Shown piece after piece: positions 7,219 to 14,711 of a DNA stretch of 14,711 bases. The DNA is from Burkholderiales bacterium. Lineage in GTDB: Bacteria; Pseudomonadota; Gammaproteobacteria; Burkholderiales; Burkholderiaceae_F. The notes under the pieces were generated by a model, which did not search any database, was not told the origin of the DNA, and saw only the letters and a program-made list of their open reading frames with translations. Numbering within the stretch: the first letter of the stretch is position 1; the number at the start of each line of letters is the position of its first letter. The stretch spans positions 1-14,711 of the forward strand of contig JAJPXW010000090.1 in assembly GCA_021205255.1 (NCBI GenBank), written 5' to 3'. Position numbers and translations under genes: made by a program.

Positions 7219-7235
7219 TTGTCCAATATTGACAA
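7219..7235. promoter_or_regulatory. Inverted repeat upstream of the LysE-family gene (candidate operator)
   Basis: TTGTC-CAATATT-GACAA is a symmetric element with an AT-rich centre, 38-54 bases upstream of the exporter start codon. A second inverted repeat, GTTAT-CTCA-ATAAC (7202-7215), lies between it and the gene. The form suits a LysR-type or similar dimeric regulator, the usual kind of control for LysE exporters, but no regulator is encoded nearby. Confidence 0.35.
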
Positions 7236-7382
7236 AGGTTAAAGAGAGCAATTCCAAAGAAATACCTATGCCCTAACGGAAACAGATTTAAATTGCCAGG
7301 CCTAGCCCCGATACTGATTAAAGTCTGTAAAGTTTGGCAAACCTGAATAAAACCTGGCATACGATTAAATTCAGCTCCGACT

Positions 7383-10300
7383 CTAACCTATCCAAGCTCT
7401 TGCATTTTGGAAGATACGAGCCCATGGCGAAGTCTCTCCTATCGCACTTGGTTTCCACGAGAGCTGGATCGAGCGCCAGCTTCTTTCTGGATGAGGCATC
7501 AATATAGTGGCTCTGCCATCTTCAGTCGTAAAAGCTGTTCTTCCTAGGTGAGAACCATTTGGATTCAATGGATAAGTTTCCGTAGGATTCTGCATGGAAT
7601 CGACAAAGCAAGCTGCCGTAATAGCTTTTTCTTCGTTAAAGGTATCTTTCCAGAACGCCCTTCCTTCTCCATGGGAACTCACGATCGGCAAAGTGGCACC
7701 TTCCATTCCTTTAAAAAAGATTGAAGGAGAAGGAAGAATTTTTACGTTAACCAATCGGGCTTCGAACTGTTCTGAAAGATTTCTCTCAAAAGTCGGCCAG
7801 TTCTGCGCACCAGGGATAAGTTCCTTAAGCTGCGAAACCATCTGGCAACCATTACATACACCAAGAGTGAAAGAGGAAGAGTTTTCAAAGAACTTCCTAA
7901 ACTGTTCACGAAGCTCAGGGTTGTAAAGAACCGATTTTGCCCATCCACCTCCAGCGCCTAGTACGTCTCCATAGGAGAAGCCACCGCAGACGGCCAATCC
8001 ATTAAATTCAGACAAATTAGCCCGTCCTTCAATAAGATCGGTCATATGCAAATCGACTGAATCAAATCCGGCCTGAATAAAAGCACTAGCCATTTCATTC
8101 TGACTATTGACTCCCTGCTCACGAAGAATGGCAACTCTAGGCTTGGCGCCAATATTGACGAAAGGCAATGAAATGTTTTCATCGGGATTAAATCCAAGCG
8201 CGACTACCAGACCATTATGTTCATTGTCGCTAATAAGTCCGTACTCGCTATCGGCGCATTCTGGATTGTCTCGTCTCTTAGCCATCTGCCAGGAGACTTC
8301 CGACCAAATCCTCTCTAGTTCGGCTCTTTCTTCGGTTAGTACGCATTCGCCTTCTACATAAATCGTAAGTTCTTGAGCTTGTTGAATATTTCCTAAGTAG
8401 AAAAGTGAATTGCCAAGACCAGCTGCTTCGAATTCCTTCTTTACTTCGGCAGCTCTACCACGCACCACTTGAATGACTGCACCCAGTTCCTCATTGAAAA
8501 GAGCCGAAGCTAAACTCTTGCCATTTGCCAGAAGGCTATCGGCTACCATCTCTACCCCTAGGCGAGAAGCGAACATCATTTCGCACAGCGTAGTGATAAG
8601 TCCACCATCGCTTCTATCGTGATAGGCAAGAATTGCACCTTTCTTCGCAAGAGCCCTAATTGTCTTCAAGAACATCTGCAAGTCTTCTGCATGGTTTACA
8701 TCCGGAGTTTCCGAATCGAAACTTTGCGTCACTTGCGAAAAGATGGAACCACCCATGCGGTTCCTGCCACCGCCGAGATCAATTAAGAGCAAGGAGCTGT
8801 CAAGAACGTCTTTTTCAAACATTGGGGTAAGGCTATTGCGGACATCTTTGACTGGAGCGGCCGCTGAAACCACTAAAGAGACTGGAGACACCACGCTCTT
8901 TTCCTTATCAGTGCCTTCTTTCCAGGAAGTACTCATGGAAAGTGAGTCTTTACCGACAGGGATACTGACTCCTAATTCCTGGCTGAATTGCGAAGCGGCT
9001 TCAACTGCGGAGTAAAGCGCGGCATCCTGACCTGGTTTACCACACGCTCCCATCCAATTGGCAGACAAAATAATACGGTCAAGTTCAATATCGGCACTCA
9101 CAAGGTTAGTCAGGGCTTCGCCAATTGCCATTCTGCTAGCCGCCGGAGGATTGAAAATAGCCAGTGGCGCTTTTTCCCCTATCGCCATCGCTTCACCCGC
9201 AAAGGTGAGAAAGCCTAGCGATGTAACAGCAGCATCGGCCACCGGTACTTGCCAAGGACCGACCATCTGATCGCGTACGCTTAAACCTCCAACTGTTCTA
9301 TCACCTATCGTGATAAGGAATTTCTTATTAGCGACAGTTGGATGTCGAAGAATATCCTTCAACACTTTCGACAAATCCACTTCAAGATTTGTTTTGCAAG
9401 TTTGAGGTTTCTCTGAAGCTACATCCCTATGCATGCGTGGAGTCTTACCTAGAAGAACGCTCATTGGCATTTCAACTGCATGAGGTTTGCCTTTCTCGGT
9501 CTTGACGATCAAGTTGTCATGTTCGCTTATCTCACCAAGGATGGCGTAAGGACAGCGCTCGCGTCTGCAATATTCCTCGAATTGCTCTAATTTATTAGGA
9601 TCAATGGCAAGCGCATATCTTTCTTGAGATTCATTGCACCACACTTCAAGTGGGCTCATGCCACTTTCTTCCAGAGGCACTTTCTTTAGATCGAGTTCCG
9701 CACCTTTCCCAGAGATATCGGCAAGTTCCGGCATAGCATTTGAAAGACCGCCAGCTCCGATATCGTGAATTGCAAGTATGGGGTTATCTTCCCCAGCCGA
9801 CCAGCATCTATCGATAACTTCCTGGGCTCTTCTTTCCATTTCAGGATTGCCACGCTGAACGCTAGCAAAGTCAAGAGCTTCGTCATTTGCTCCTGAAGCC
9901 ATGGAGGAGGCGGCACCACCGCCAATACCAATTCTCATGCCAGGACCACCTAGCACGACTAGTAGAGTCCCTGTTGGAAGATTAAGCTTATGGACCTGCG
10001 TTTCCGTAATGTTGCCAAGACCACCGGCCAGCATAATTGGCTTGTGGTATCCATACCGGCGCCCAGCCACATTTGCCTGGAAAGCTCTGAAATAGCCTAA
10101 AAGGTTAGGACGACCAAATTCATTATTAAATGATGCTCCACCGATAGGTCCTTCTGTCATTATTTCCAGTGAAGAGGCAAGTCGCTCGGGAGATCCGTAC
10201 AAAATTCCAGCACGCGAAGAATCGCCACCGCTTTTAGTAACGTCTTTATCATCTTCCCAATCCTGTCCATAGCCAGGAATATTTAAGGCCGATACTGAAA

Positions 10301-11336
10301 AACCAGTCAATCCGGCTTTTGGACGTGCTCCCCGACCAGTAGCTCCTTCATCTCTAATTTCGCCACCTGATCCAGTGGCTGCACCTGGAAAAGGCGAAAT
10401 CGCAGTCGGATGATTATGGGTTTCCACCTTAAAGACAGAATGCGTATTTTCCATTCCATAGGAATATGCTCTTCCTCCCTTGGCTTCTTCGTTGCCACGA
10501 GGATAGAGGCGAGCGGTCTCATTGCCTTCAAACACTGCGGCGTTATCCGAATAGGCGACCAACGTACCAATCGGATGAGCCTTATGGGTTTGGCGAATCA
10601 TTCCAAATAGCGTCTCTGGCTTCTTTTGGCCATCAATTGTCCATTCGGCATTGAAGATCTTATGACGGCAATGTTCGGAATTGGCCTGTGCGAACATCAT
10701 GAGCTCAACATCCGTAGGATTACGGTTGAGCTTTGTAAAGGCATCCACTAAATAGTTAATTTCTTCTTCGTTTAACGCCAGTCCCAATTCAACATTCGCC
10801 TTTCGAAGAGCGTCCGCCCCCTCTTTAAGAATATCTACGGACTTCATGGGTTCACCCTGCGCCTCTTTGAAAACTTCTGCAGGGTCTATGTCCGGGTCGA
10901 CCACGCTTTCCGTCATACGGTCATGAATCGCTTCCTCAATAGCTTTTCTTTCAGCTTTGTCCAGCTTTACATCTTCCGTAAAAGTAACTTCGTAGACTGT
11001 CCCCCGCTCTACTCTCTGAACTTTATCCAAACCGCAGTTTTTTACGATATCCGTAGCCTTAGAAGCCCAAGGCGATACTGTTCCAAGGCGTGGAACTACT
11101 AAAAACCTCGCTTTAGAAGAGGTATGCAAGGCTTCCGTCCCATAGTCAAGTATTTCTTTTAGCTTGGCCTCTTCAGCTTCAGTCAGGGGTGAGGAAGCAT
11201 TAACAAAATGGACATGCCAGGTGTTAACGGTTGCAGCTTGAGGAATAGTGTTCCTAATTTTTTCGGCTAGGCGTTCTGATCTGAAATCCGAAAGTGCACG
11301 AGGGCCATTAAGGCGGTAAGTAGTAGAGCTGGTCAT
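7383..11336 (-). CDS. purL: Phosphoribosylformylglycinamidine synthase (FGAM synthase), single-chain
   Basis: Catalyses the fourth step of purine synthesis: FGAR + glutamine + ATP to FGAM, in the cytosol. The product from the chosen ATG is 1317 residues, close to the E. coli 1295-residue single-chain enzyme. In order it has a PurS-like N-terminal domain; FAQANSEHCRHKIF (215-228); the ETHNHP block (305-310) of the first ATP-binding half; HDIGAGGLSNA, GKDSLSMS and HDRSDGGL of the synthetase halves; and a C-terminal glutaminase with nucleophile C1161 in GVCNGCQ and the H1282/E1284 pair in PHPERSW. The frame runs 63 codons further upstream, but that part has no similarity and covers the promoter region, so the start is set at 11336, where MTSSTTYRLNGPRALSDF matches the family N-terminus. 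Its own ribosome binding site is weak (GCGGA). All catalytic residues appear present. Confidence 0.97.
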   Translation of the reverse strand: MTSSTTYRLNGPRALSDFRSERLAEKIRNTIPQAATVNTWHVHFVNASSPLTEAEEAKLKEILDYGTEALHTSSKARFLVVPRLGTVSPWASKATDIVKNCGLDKVQRVERGTVYEVTFTEDVKLDKAERKAIEEAIHDRMTESVVDPDIDPAEVFKEAQGEPMKSVDILKEGADALRKANVELGLALNEEEINYLVDAFTKLNRNPTDVELMMFAQANSEHCRHKIFNAEWTIDGQKKPETLFGMIRQTHKAHPIGTLVAYSDNAAVFEGNETARLYPRGNEEAKGGRAYSYGMENTHSVFKVETHNHPTAISPFPGAATGSGGEIRDEGATGRGARPKAGLTGFSVSALNIPGYGQDWEDDKDVTKSGGDSSRAGILYGSPERLASSLEIMTEGPIGGASFNNEFGRPNLLGYFRAFQANVAGRRYGYHKPIMLAGGLGNITETQVHKLNLPTGTLLVVLGGPGMRIGIGGGAASSMASGANDEALDFASVQRGNPEMERRAQEVIDRCWSAGEDNPILAIHDIGAGGLSNAMPELADISGKGAELDLKKVPLEESGMSPLEVWCNESQERYALAIDPNKLEQFEEYCRRERCPYAILGEISEHDNLIVKTEKGKPHAVEMPMSVLLGKTPRMHRDVASEKPQTCKTNLEVDLSKVLKDILRHPTVANKKFLITIGDRTVGGLSVRDQMVGPWQVPVADAAVTSLGFLTFAGEAMAIGEKAPLAIFNPPAASRMAIGEALTNLVSADIELDRIILSANWMGACGKPGQDAALYSAVEAASQFSQELGVSIPVGKDSLSMSTSWKEGTDKEKSVVSPVSLVVSAAAPVKDVRNSLTPMFEKDVLDSSLLLIDLGGGRNRMGGSIFSQVTQSFDSETPDVNHAEDLQMFLKTIRALAKKGAILAYHDRSDGGLITTLCEMMFASRLGVEMVADSLLANGKSLASALFNEELGAVIQVVRGRAAEVKKEFEAAGLGNSLFYLGNIQQAQELTIYVEGECVLTEERAELERIWSEVSWQMAKRRDNPECADSEYGLISDNEHNGLVVALGFNPDENISLPFVNIGAKPRVAILREQGVNSQNEMASAFIQAGFDSVDLHMTDLIEGRANLSEFNGLAVCGGFSYGDVLGAGGGWAKSVLYNPELREQFRKFFENSSSFTLGVCNGCQMVSQLKELIPGAQNWPTFERNLSEQFEARLVNVKILPSPSIFFKGMEGATLPIVSSHGEGRAFWKDTFNEEKAITAACFVDSMQNPTETYPLNPNGSHLGRTAFTTEDGRATILMPHPERSWRSIQLSWKPSAIGETSPWARIFQNARAWIG

Positions 11337-11361
11337 TTTTTCCGCTATGGCAATAGACCAA
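11308..11361 (-). other. Possible short leader ORF overlapping the purL start (17 codons)
   Basis: A textbook ribosome binding site AAAGGAG (11373-11367) lies 30 nt before the purL ATG, too far to serve it, but 5 nt before a TTG that opens a 17-codon frame (MVYCHSGKNDQLYYLPP) ending 29 nt inside purL in another frame. It may be a coupling or leader peptide, or chance. A small hairpin, AGACC-GCT-TGGTCT, lies just after the binding site and might instead bring it closer to the ATG. Confidence 0.2.
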
Positions 11362-11408
11362 GCGGTCTCCTTTAAACGGCAATTAATGGAAATGGAAAAT
11401 GGACAGTT

Positions 11409-11414
11409 ATTATA
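11409..11414 (-). promoter_or_regulatory. Candidate -10 box of the purL promoter
   Basis: A perfect TATAAT on the minus strand, about 72 nt before the purL ATG. The -35 region at 17 nt spacing (GTGTTG) is poor, which suits an activated or repressed promoter. It would place the transcript start near 11402 with a leader of about 65 nt. Confidence 0.5.
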
Positions 11415-11424
11415 AGGAGCGGAC

Positions 11425-11458
11425 GTATTCCAACACGTTTGAGCGTTGGGGCGAATAC
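11425..11458. promoter_or_regulatory. Long inverted repeat overlapping the purL -35 region (operator or RNA structure)
   Basis: GTATT (11425-11429) pairs with AATAC (11454-11458), and CCAACAC (11430-11436) with GCGTTGG (11443-11449), one G-T pair, with a 6-nt loop and a 4-nt bulge GGCG. It sits where the -35 box of the TATAAT promoter would be, so a regulator binding site is the simplest reading. If transcription starts further upstream it would fold as an RNA hairpin in the purL leader. It does not match the E. coli PurR box and I do not recognise a riboswitch class. Confidence 0.45.
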
Positions 11459-11621
11459 CTTGATGGATTGCCATTAAATTAGTGGCTAAGGGGAAAGTGG
11501 TTTCCTCTAGACTTCCTCTATTCAAGACATGGCATTTTTAGAAAACTATGCCAACTTACTGTTAGCATTTTTATATAGCCCTATATGCATTTTGGACAAG
11601 TAATACTTCGGTACTTAAATC

Positions 11622-12665
11622 ATGCAAGACGAGAACTCCCAACACACCTATTACCTTTCTCCAGCCACTAACGCAGACTTCAAAAAGTTCCTTGAAAACT
11701 TGAGCGCTGAAAATAATCATAATGAAAAGGCAGTCGAGACTCTTCTAGGAGACTCCTACAGTCTCTTGATTCCCGATACTGGAGGATTAGTTGGGGACGC
11801 AATACATAGAGGCTTACTGAAGACAAAAACTGGCGCTCAGCTATCTTATCCGGACTATCTTTATTACTGCGAGCCGAAAGGAAACGAAGAATCCATTGCA
11901 GAAAAGCAGTGGGGTCTCCCATATGATGCGGAACTCCCTACTTTTAGATTACTCGGTGCTTTAATTGCCTGGCAGTACACCCAGACCATCGTAATGTCCA
12001 TACCTAGCTTCAGGGCAAGCCAGGATCTTCATGGCGCTACCGCTGAGTCAATACCAATAGAGCTCTTCTACTCGTTGCATGGATTACCAATGTACGTTCC
12101 AGTGGAAAGCGAGAGGTTCTGGGGTGTGATGATAATGGCCAATCCAAAACTTTCTGAGGAGGAAGTCATTAAGTACTACAGTGGTCCAGAAACTTTGTCG
12201 CAAAAGCCTGAAGGAGCAACAAAGCAGTTCTTCTCATTACAGTTTTTGCTTTTTGGCAAAAATTATGACCCGGAAAAAATCGACATCCTTTCACTTTGGC
12301 ATAACGCTTCCAGAATCTACGTGGATAAGAAAGTCGAGGAAATAGATCGCTTGCAAGGCGCAATGCCAATATCTTTACTACAGGAAGAATTCGCTAGTCG
12401 AAAAGTGGATCGCACCATTTCGCAGCCTTGTATGGATGCGCTTATGGCAGTTCTGTACTTACTTGCCAGTCCACCGTATCCGAATTGGATCCAAGATAAA
12501 AAGGTAGTCAAAATAAAGACCGACCAAAAGACTGGAAATCTAATTGCCGAGCCACCTGCTAAACCCAACACAGTGGTTCTCACTCCTGAATGTTGCATTG
12601 ACTTATCCGGTCCTAATGGTTCCGTAACTATCCAAGAACGAAAAATAGACCAGACACACCAATAG
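11622..12665 (+). CDS. Uncharacterised 347-residue protein (possible distant AcrVA2-like layout)
   Basis: Soluble by appearance: no signal peptide and no convincing membrane segment. I cannot assign a function. Seen: an aromatic/hydrophobic core AWQYTQTIVMSIPSF (116-130), then SIPIELFYSLHGLPMYVPVE (143-162), a middle region FFSLQFLLFG (203-212), a helical stretch ALMAVLYLLASPP (273-285) and a Lys/Pro-rich C-terminal part. The order W..xQ.I, then SIP..L..L.GLP.YVPVE, then a late LYL block recalls AcrVA2-like proteins, a widespread group named for a Cas12a inhibitor. That resemblance is from memory and weak. The ATG follows an in-frame TAA at 11616 and lacks a ribosome binding site. Divergent from purL and convergent with the glycerate kinase gene, it is a single-gene unit. 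Base composition does not stand out from its neighbours. Confidence 0.75.
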   Translation: MQDENSQHTYYLSPATNADFKKFLENLSAENNHNEKAVETLLGDSYSLLIPDTGGLVGDAIHRGLLKTKTGAQLSYPDYLYYCEPKGNEESIAEKQWGLPYDAELPTFRLLGALIAWQYTQTIVMSIPSFRASQDLHGATAESIPIELFYSLHGLPMYVPVESERFWGVMIMANPKLSEEEVIKYYSGPETLSQKPEGATKQFFSLQFLLFGKNYDPEKIDILSLWHNASRIYVDKKVEEIDRLQGAMPISLLQEEFASRKVDRTISQPCMDALMAVLYLLASPPYPNWIQDKKVVKIKTDQKTGNLIAEPPAKPNTVVLTPECCIDLSGPNGSVTIQERKIDQTHQ

Positions 12666-12720
12666 CTTCCATAAGTATTGTGAAGTACCGTTAGGAATAG
12701 AGAATAAATCGCCAGAAAAA

Positions 12721-12737
12721 GGCCTCGCAAAGAGGCC
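12721..12737 (-). terminator. Intrinsic terminator of the glycerate kinase gene
   Basis: GGCCTC (12721-12726) and GAGGCC (12732-12737) form a perfect 6-bp GC-rich stem with a 5-nt loop. On the minus strand it is followed by TTTTTCT, the U tract of a standard terminator, 15 nt after the kinase stop. On the plus strand it lies about 55 nt after the 347-residue protein gene but has only a weak T run there. Confidence 0.85.
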
Positions 12738-12751
12738 AATTTCAAATGATC

Positions 12752-14041
12752 CTAGGGTATCAATATTGCCCTGTAATCGTTGATGTTAGTTCTAGTGGGT
12801 CCAGTATCAAGTAGATCGCCGAGCTTCGCGAAGAACGCATGAGCATTATGCTCTTTTAGATACTGGGCGGCATCCATATTTAAGTAAGTCGCACGAGTCA
12901 TGGAGTCGGGTCTGAGCATAGCGCCAGCGCATTCGACATTACCATCTACACCATCGGTATCGGCTGCAATAGCGTAGATGTTCTCGCCTCGTAACTCATT
13001 AGCTAACGCAAGGAGAAATTCCTGACAAGGTCCGCCTTTTCCAATTCTTCCATGCGATAAAGTGACTGTGCACTCACCTCCGGAAAGAAGAACAACAGGC
13101 TTTCTTCTGGGCTTTGAAAGCTCAAGTCGCACTTTTCTGGAAACTTGCTGGGCTGCTGCTTTAGCTTCGCCCACAATATTGTCGCCAATAATGACAGGTC
13201 GCATGCCTTTTTCCTTAAAGAAGGAGGAGGCCGATTGCAACCCCTTGAACGAATTAGCGATGATCTTGTTCTTGACGCTTCTCATACGGACATCTCCGAT
13301 CTTTGGAGTTTCCGCATTAATTCCTCTAGCACCGTTTCTTAAATGCTCGAGAATTTCTTTGGGGGCTTCAACTTTAGCCTGGCTTAGATACCAGAGTGCA
13401 TCAGCGTAGGTAGAGAAGTCTTCCGCACATGGACCGGAAGCGATGTCCGAAGGATTATCACCGACGCTATCGGAAATAATCAAAGCTAACACATCCGCAC
13501 CCTTTGCTCTAGCAGCCAAGGCAAGGCGTCCACCTTTGACCTGGGATACGTGCTTACGTACTGCATTAATTTGGTCAATTGGGACGCCGGACTTTAGAAG
13601 ATCTGAAGTAACTTGACGTATATGGTCGATGGTCACCCCCTCCACTGGCATTGACAGCAAAGCAGAGCCACCTCCTGAAATCAATGCAAGCATAAGGTCG
13701 CCCTCATGCAACTGATCAACCATTTTCATCATTTCCTGTGTGGCGTACAGGTTAGACTCGTCGGGAATGGGGTGTGAGGCTTCAAGCACTCTTATTTTTT
13801 TAGTAGGTTCCGAATATCCATGCCGAGTTATAACAACTCCAGTCAGTTCCTTATTTGGCCAAGCTTCCTCTACTGCAGCAGCCATGCTTGCGGCTGCTTT
13901 TCCGGCACCAACAACGATCACTCTCCCCTCAAAATTCACTGGGATGTGAGGTGCCACAACTTTATGTGGATCTGCGGCTTTAATTGCCGCATAAAACGAA
14001 TCCATTAGTAGTTGTTCAAATTTATCGAATTCTTTTTTCAA
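12752..14041 (-). CDS. ttuD: Glycerate 2-kinase, class II (MOFRL family; TtuD/GckA type)
   Basis: Phosphorylates D-glycerate with ATP to 2-phosphoglycerate, linking glycerate, tartronate semialdehyde or tartrate breakdown to lower glycolysis. Older annotations call the family hydroxypyruvate reductase TtuD. The 429-residue product has the N-terminal kinase domain with VVGAGKAAASM (43-53), LISGGGSALL (120-129), INAVRKHVSQVKGGRLA (158-174) and SDSVGDNPSDIASGP (190-204), then the C-terminal MOFRL domain with LLSGGECTVT (318-327), GKGGPCQEF (334-342), AADTDGVDG (359-367) and DTGPTRTNINDYRAILI (412-428). The start is a TTG at 14041-14039 with AGAGG 5 nt upstream; the first ATG (codon 13) would clip the first helix. 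No other glycerate-pathway genes flank it, so it stands alone. Confidence 0.93.
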   Translation of the reverse strand: MKKEFDKFEQLLMDSFYAAIKAADPHKVVAPHIPVNFEGRVIVVGAGKAAASMAAAVEEAWPNKELTGVVITRHGYSEPTKKIRVLEASHPIPDESNLYATQEMMKMVDQLHEGDLMLALISGGGSALLSMPVEGVTIDHIRQVTSDLLKSGVPIDQINAVRKHVSQVKGGRLALAARAKGADVLALIISDSVGDNPSDIASGPCAEDFSTYADALWYLSQAKVEAPKEILEHLRNGARGINAETPKIGDVRMRSVKNKIIANSFKGLQSASSFFKEKGMRPVIIGDNIVGEAKAAAQQVSRKVRLELSKPRRKPVVLLSGGECTVTLSHGRIGKGGPCQEFLLALANELRGENIYAIAADTDGVDGNVECAGAMLRPDSMTRATYLNMDAAQYLKEHNAHAFFAKLGDLLDTGPTRTNINDYRAILIP

Positions 14042-14250
14042 AGGAACCTCTGTTTAAAGGTAATTTCAAAGGCAAGGCGGTATTTTACAAGAAGTTCCAA
14101 AAAGGGGAAATTAGCATTAAAACGAGGGCAATATCAACTATCTATCTGCTTCTTACCACATATATATTGGTTTTTTACGACTTTTGCATAGTGCAGGATA
14201 TCCCCACCAAAATAAAACATTTTTGAATCTATTTGTTTCAGAAGAATACA
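14042..14250. other. AT-rich intergenic region between kdpC and the glycerate kinase gene
   Basis: About 210 nt between two leftward genes. No hairpin with a T tract follows kdpC, and no convincing -35/-10 pair precedes the kinase gene. A weak TTGATA occurs on the minus strand (14140-14135), with a poor TAATTT 18 nt downstream. The regulation of the kinase gene cannot be read from this sequence. Confidence 0.4.
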
Positions 14251-14711
14251 TTAACCCTTAACTGTTTTCGTAGTTTTATTAGCTGCCTGCTTAGTGCTCT
14301 TCTTTGAAACAATGGAAGTCTTAGCAACGGTTTTTGTCGTCTTCGCAGTTTTAGATGTAGCCACAGCCTTAGATGCTGTTGCAGTTTTAGTCGTTTTTGC
14401 TGTCTGAACTTTGCTCTTAGGCTTCCTTATTACGACTTGAACTTTCTTCTTAGCGTTGGTATTGGTCTTCGCAACTTCCACTGGCTTTGGCTCAGGTATT
14501 GGAAATGGGAATACTTGATCTAAATCTCTGTTTAATTCCTGAATATTTATCCACGGATCAATAAAAACTGCCCATTGAGATTTCTTTTCGTGCTTATTGA
14601 CAAGCTCTTCAAGTTGTTCTTCAGTAATTTCTCTTTCCCGAGCCACCCTCTTCATTTGAATCTTTACGCTTTCCGTGCTAAGAGTAGGAAGTTCGTAGTA
14701 CGGAAACGATT
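14251..14711 (-). CDS. kdpC: KdpC, C-terminal part of the K+-transporting ATPase subunit, with Lys/Thr/Ala-rich extension (5' partial)
   Basis: KdpC is the small subunit of the high-affinity potassium pump KdpFABC; it is anchored by one N-terminal membrane helix with the rest in the periplasm. The frame is open to the right window edge, so the start and membrane helix are outside. Counting from the Met at 14655, RVAREREITEEQLEELVNKH (3-22) and DPWINIQELNRDLDQV (33-48) match the conserved C-terminal block of E. coli KdpC (RVAKAR..., EQL, VNIVELNLALDKL). KdpC normally ends within a few residues of this point; here some 85 more residues follow, a Pro-rich hinge (PFPIPEPKP, 50-58) and then a repetitive tail of AKTTKT, KKST and KTVAKT units. 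The kdpC call rests on this one block, so the family is likely but not certain. kdpA and kdpB would be expected to the right of the window. Confidence 0.75.
   Translation of the reverse strand, partial: SFPYYELPTLSTESVKIQMKRVAREREITEEQLEELVNKHEKKSQWAVFIDPWINIQELNRDLDQVFPFPIPEPKPVEVAKTNTNAKKKVQVVIRKPKSKVQTAKTTKTATASKAVATSKTAKTTKTVAKTSIVSKKSTKQAANKTTKTVKG

Noticed and set aside
11430..11449. PurR-type operator before purL
   Set aside because: The symmetric element lacks the central CG and the half-site sequence of the E. coli PurR box.
11337..11525. 63-codon N-terminal extension of the purL frame
   Set aside because: It has no similarity to PurL, covers a TATAAT box and an inverted repeat, and the family N-terminus begins at 11336.

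Overview
The window reads as chromosomal DNA from a host-associated betaproteobacterium. The best guess is a Sutterellaceae-like member of the Burkholderiales (Parasutterella, Sutterella or Turicimonas type). The reasons are a yqgE-ruvX-plsC gene order that resembles part of the Burkholderiales yqgE-ruvX-pyr-plsC cluster, a long single-chain PurL of the proteobacterial type, a flavocytochrome-c-like flavoprotein, moderate GC and Shine-Dalgarno-led genes. This assignment is an inference from gene content and no 16S gene is present.

Layout from left to right. Positions 2-1153 hold the 3' part of a transposase gene of the IS4/IS1634 type, cut by the window edge, with five AT-hook motifs in its C-terminal tail. 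Positions 1154-1604 are a non-coding stretch rich in short repeats and hairpins, probably the right end of the insertion sequence plus its junction. Positions 1605-2516 are a 5'-truncated flavoprotein reductase gene, most simply explained as a casualty of the insertion. A hairpin at 2537-2558 separates it from a leftward operon, yqgE-ruvX-plsC (4463 down to 2625), with overlapping or nearly touching genes. Rightward from 4677 come two tandem DUF2721 membrane-protein paralogues and an HdeD-like (DUF308) membrane protein with a Pro/Ala-rich tail. They end at a strong bidirectional terminator (6445-6474), which also serves a leftward LysE/RhtB exporter gene.

Next is purL (leftward, 11336-7383), encoding the complete FGAM synthase of purine biosynthesis, with a TATAAT promoter element overlapped upstream by a large inverted repeat. 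Divergent from it is an uncharacterised 347-residue protein (11622-12665) whose central motif layout recalls AcrVA2-like proteins; this is only a hypothesis. A terminator at 12721-12737 then closes a leftward class II glycerate 2-kinase gene (14041-12752). The right edge holds the 3' part of a leftward kdpC gene, whose product carries an unusual Lys/Thr/Ala-rich extension of about 85 residues.

Most genes are housekeeping or transport functions and do not form one pathway. No CRISPR array, tRNA, rRNA or complete defence system was seen. The parts most worth a second look are the AT-hook transposase tail and its junction with the broken flavoprotein, the KdpC tail, the orphan 347-residue protein, and the purL control region.
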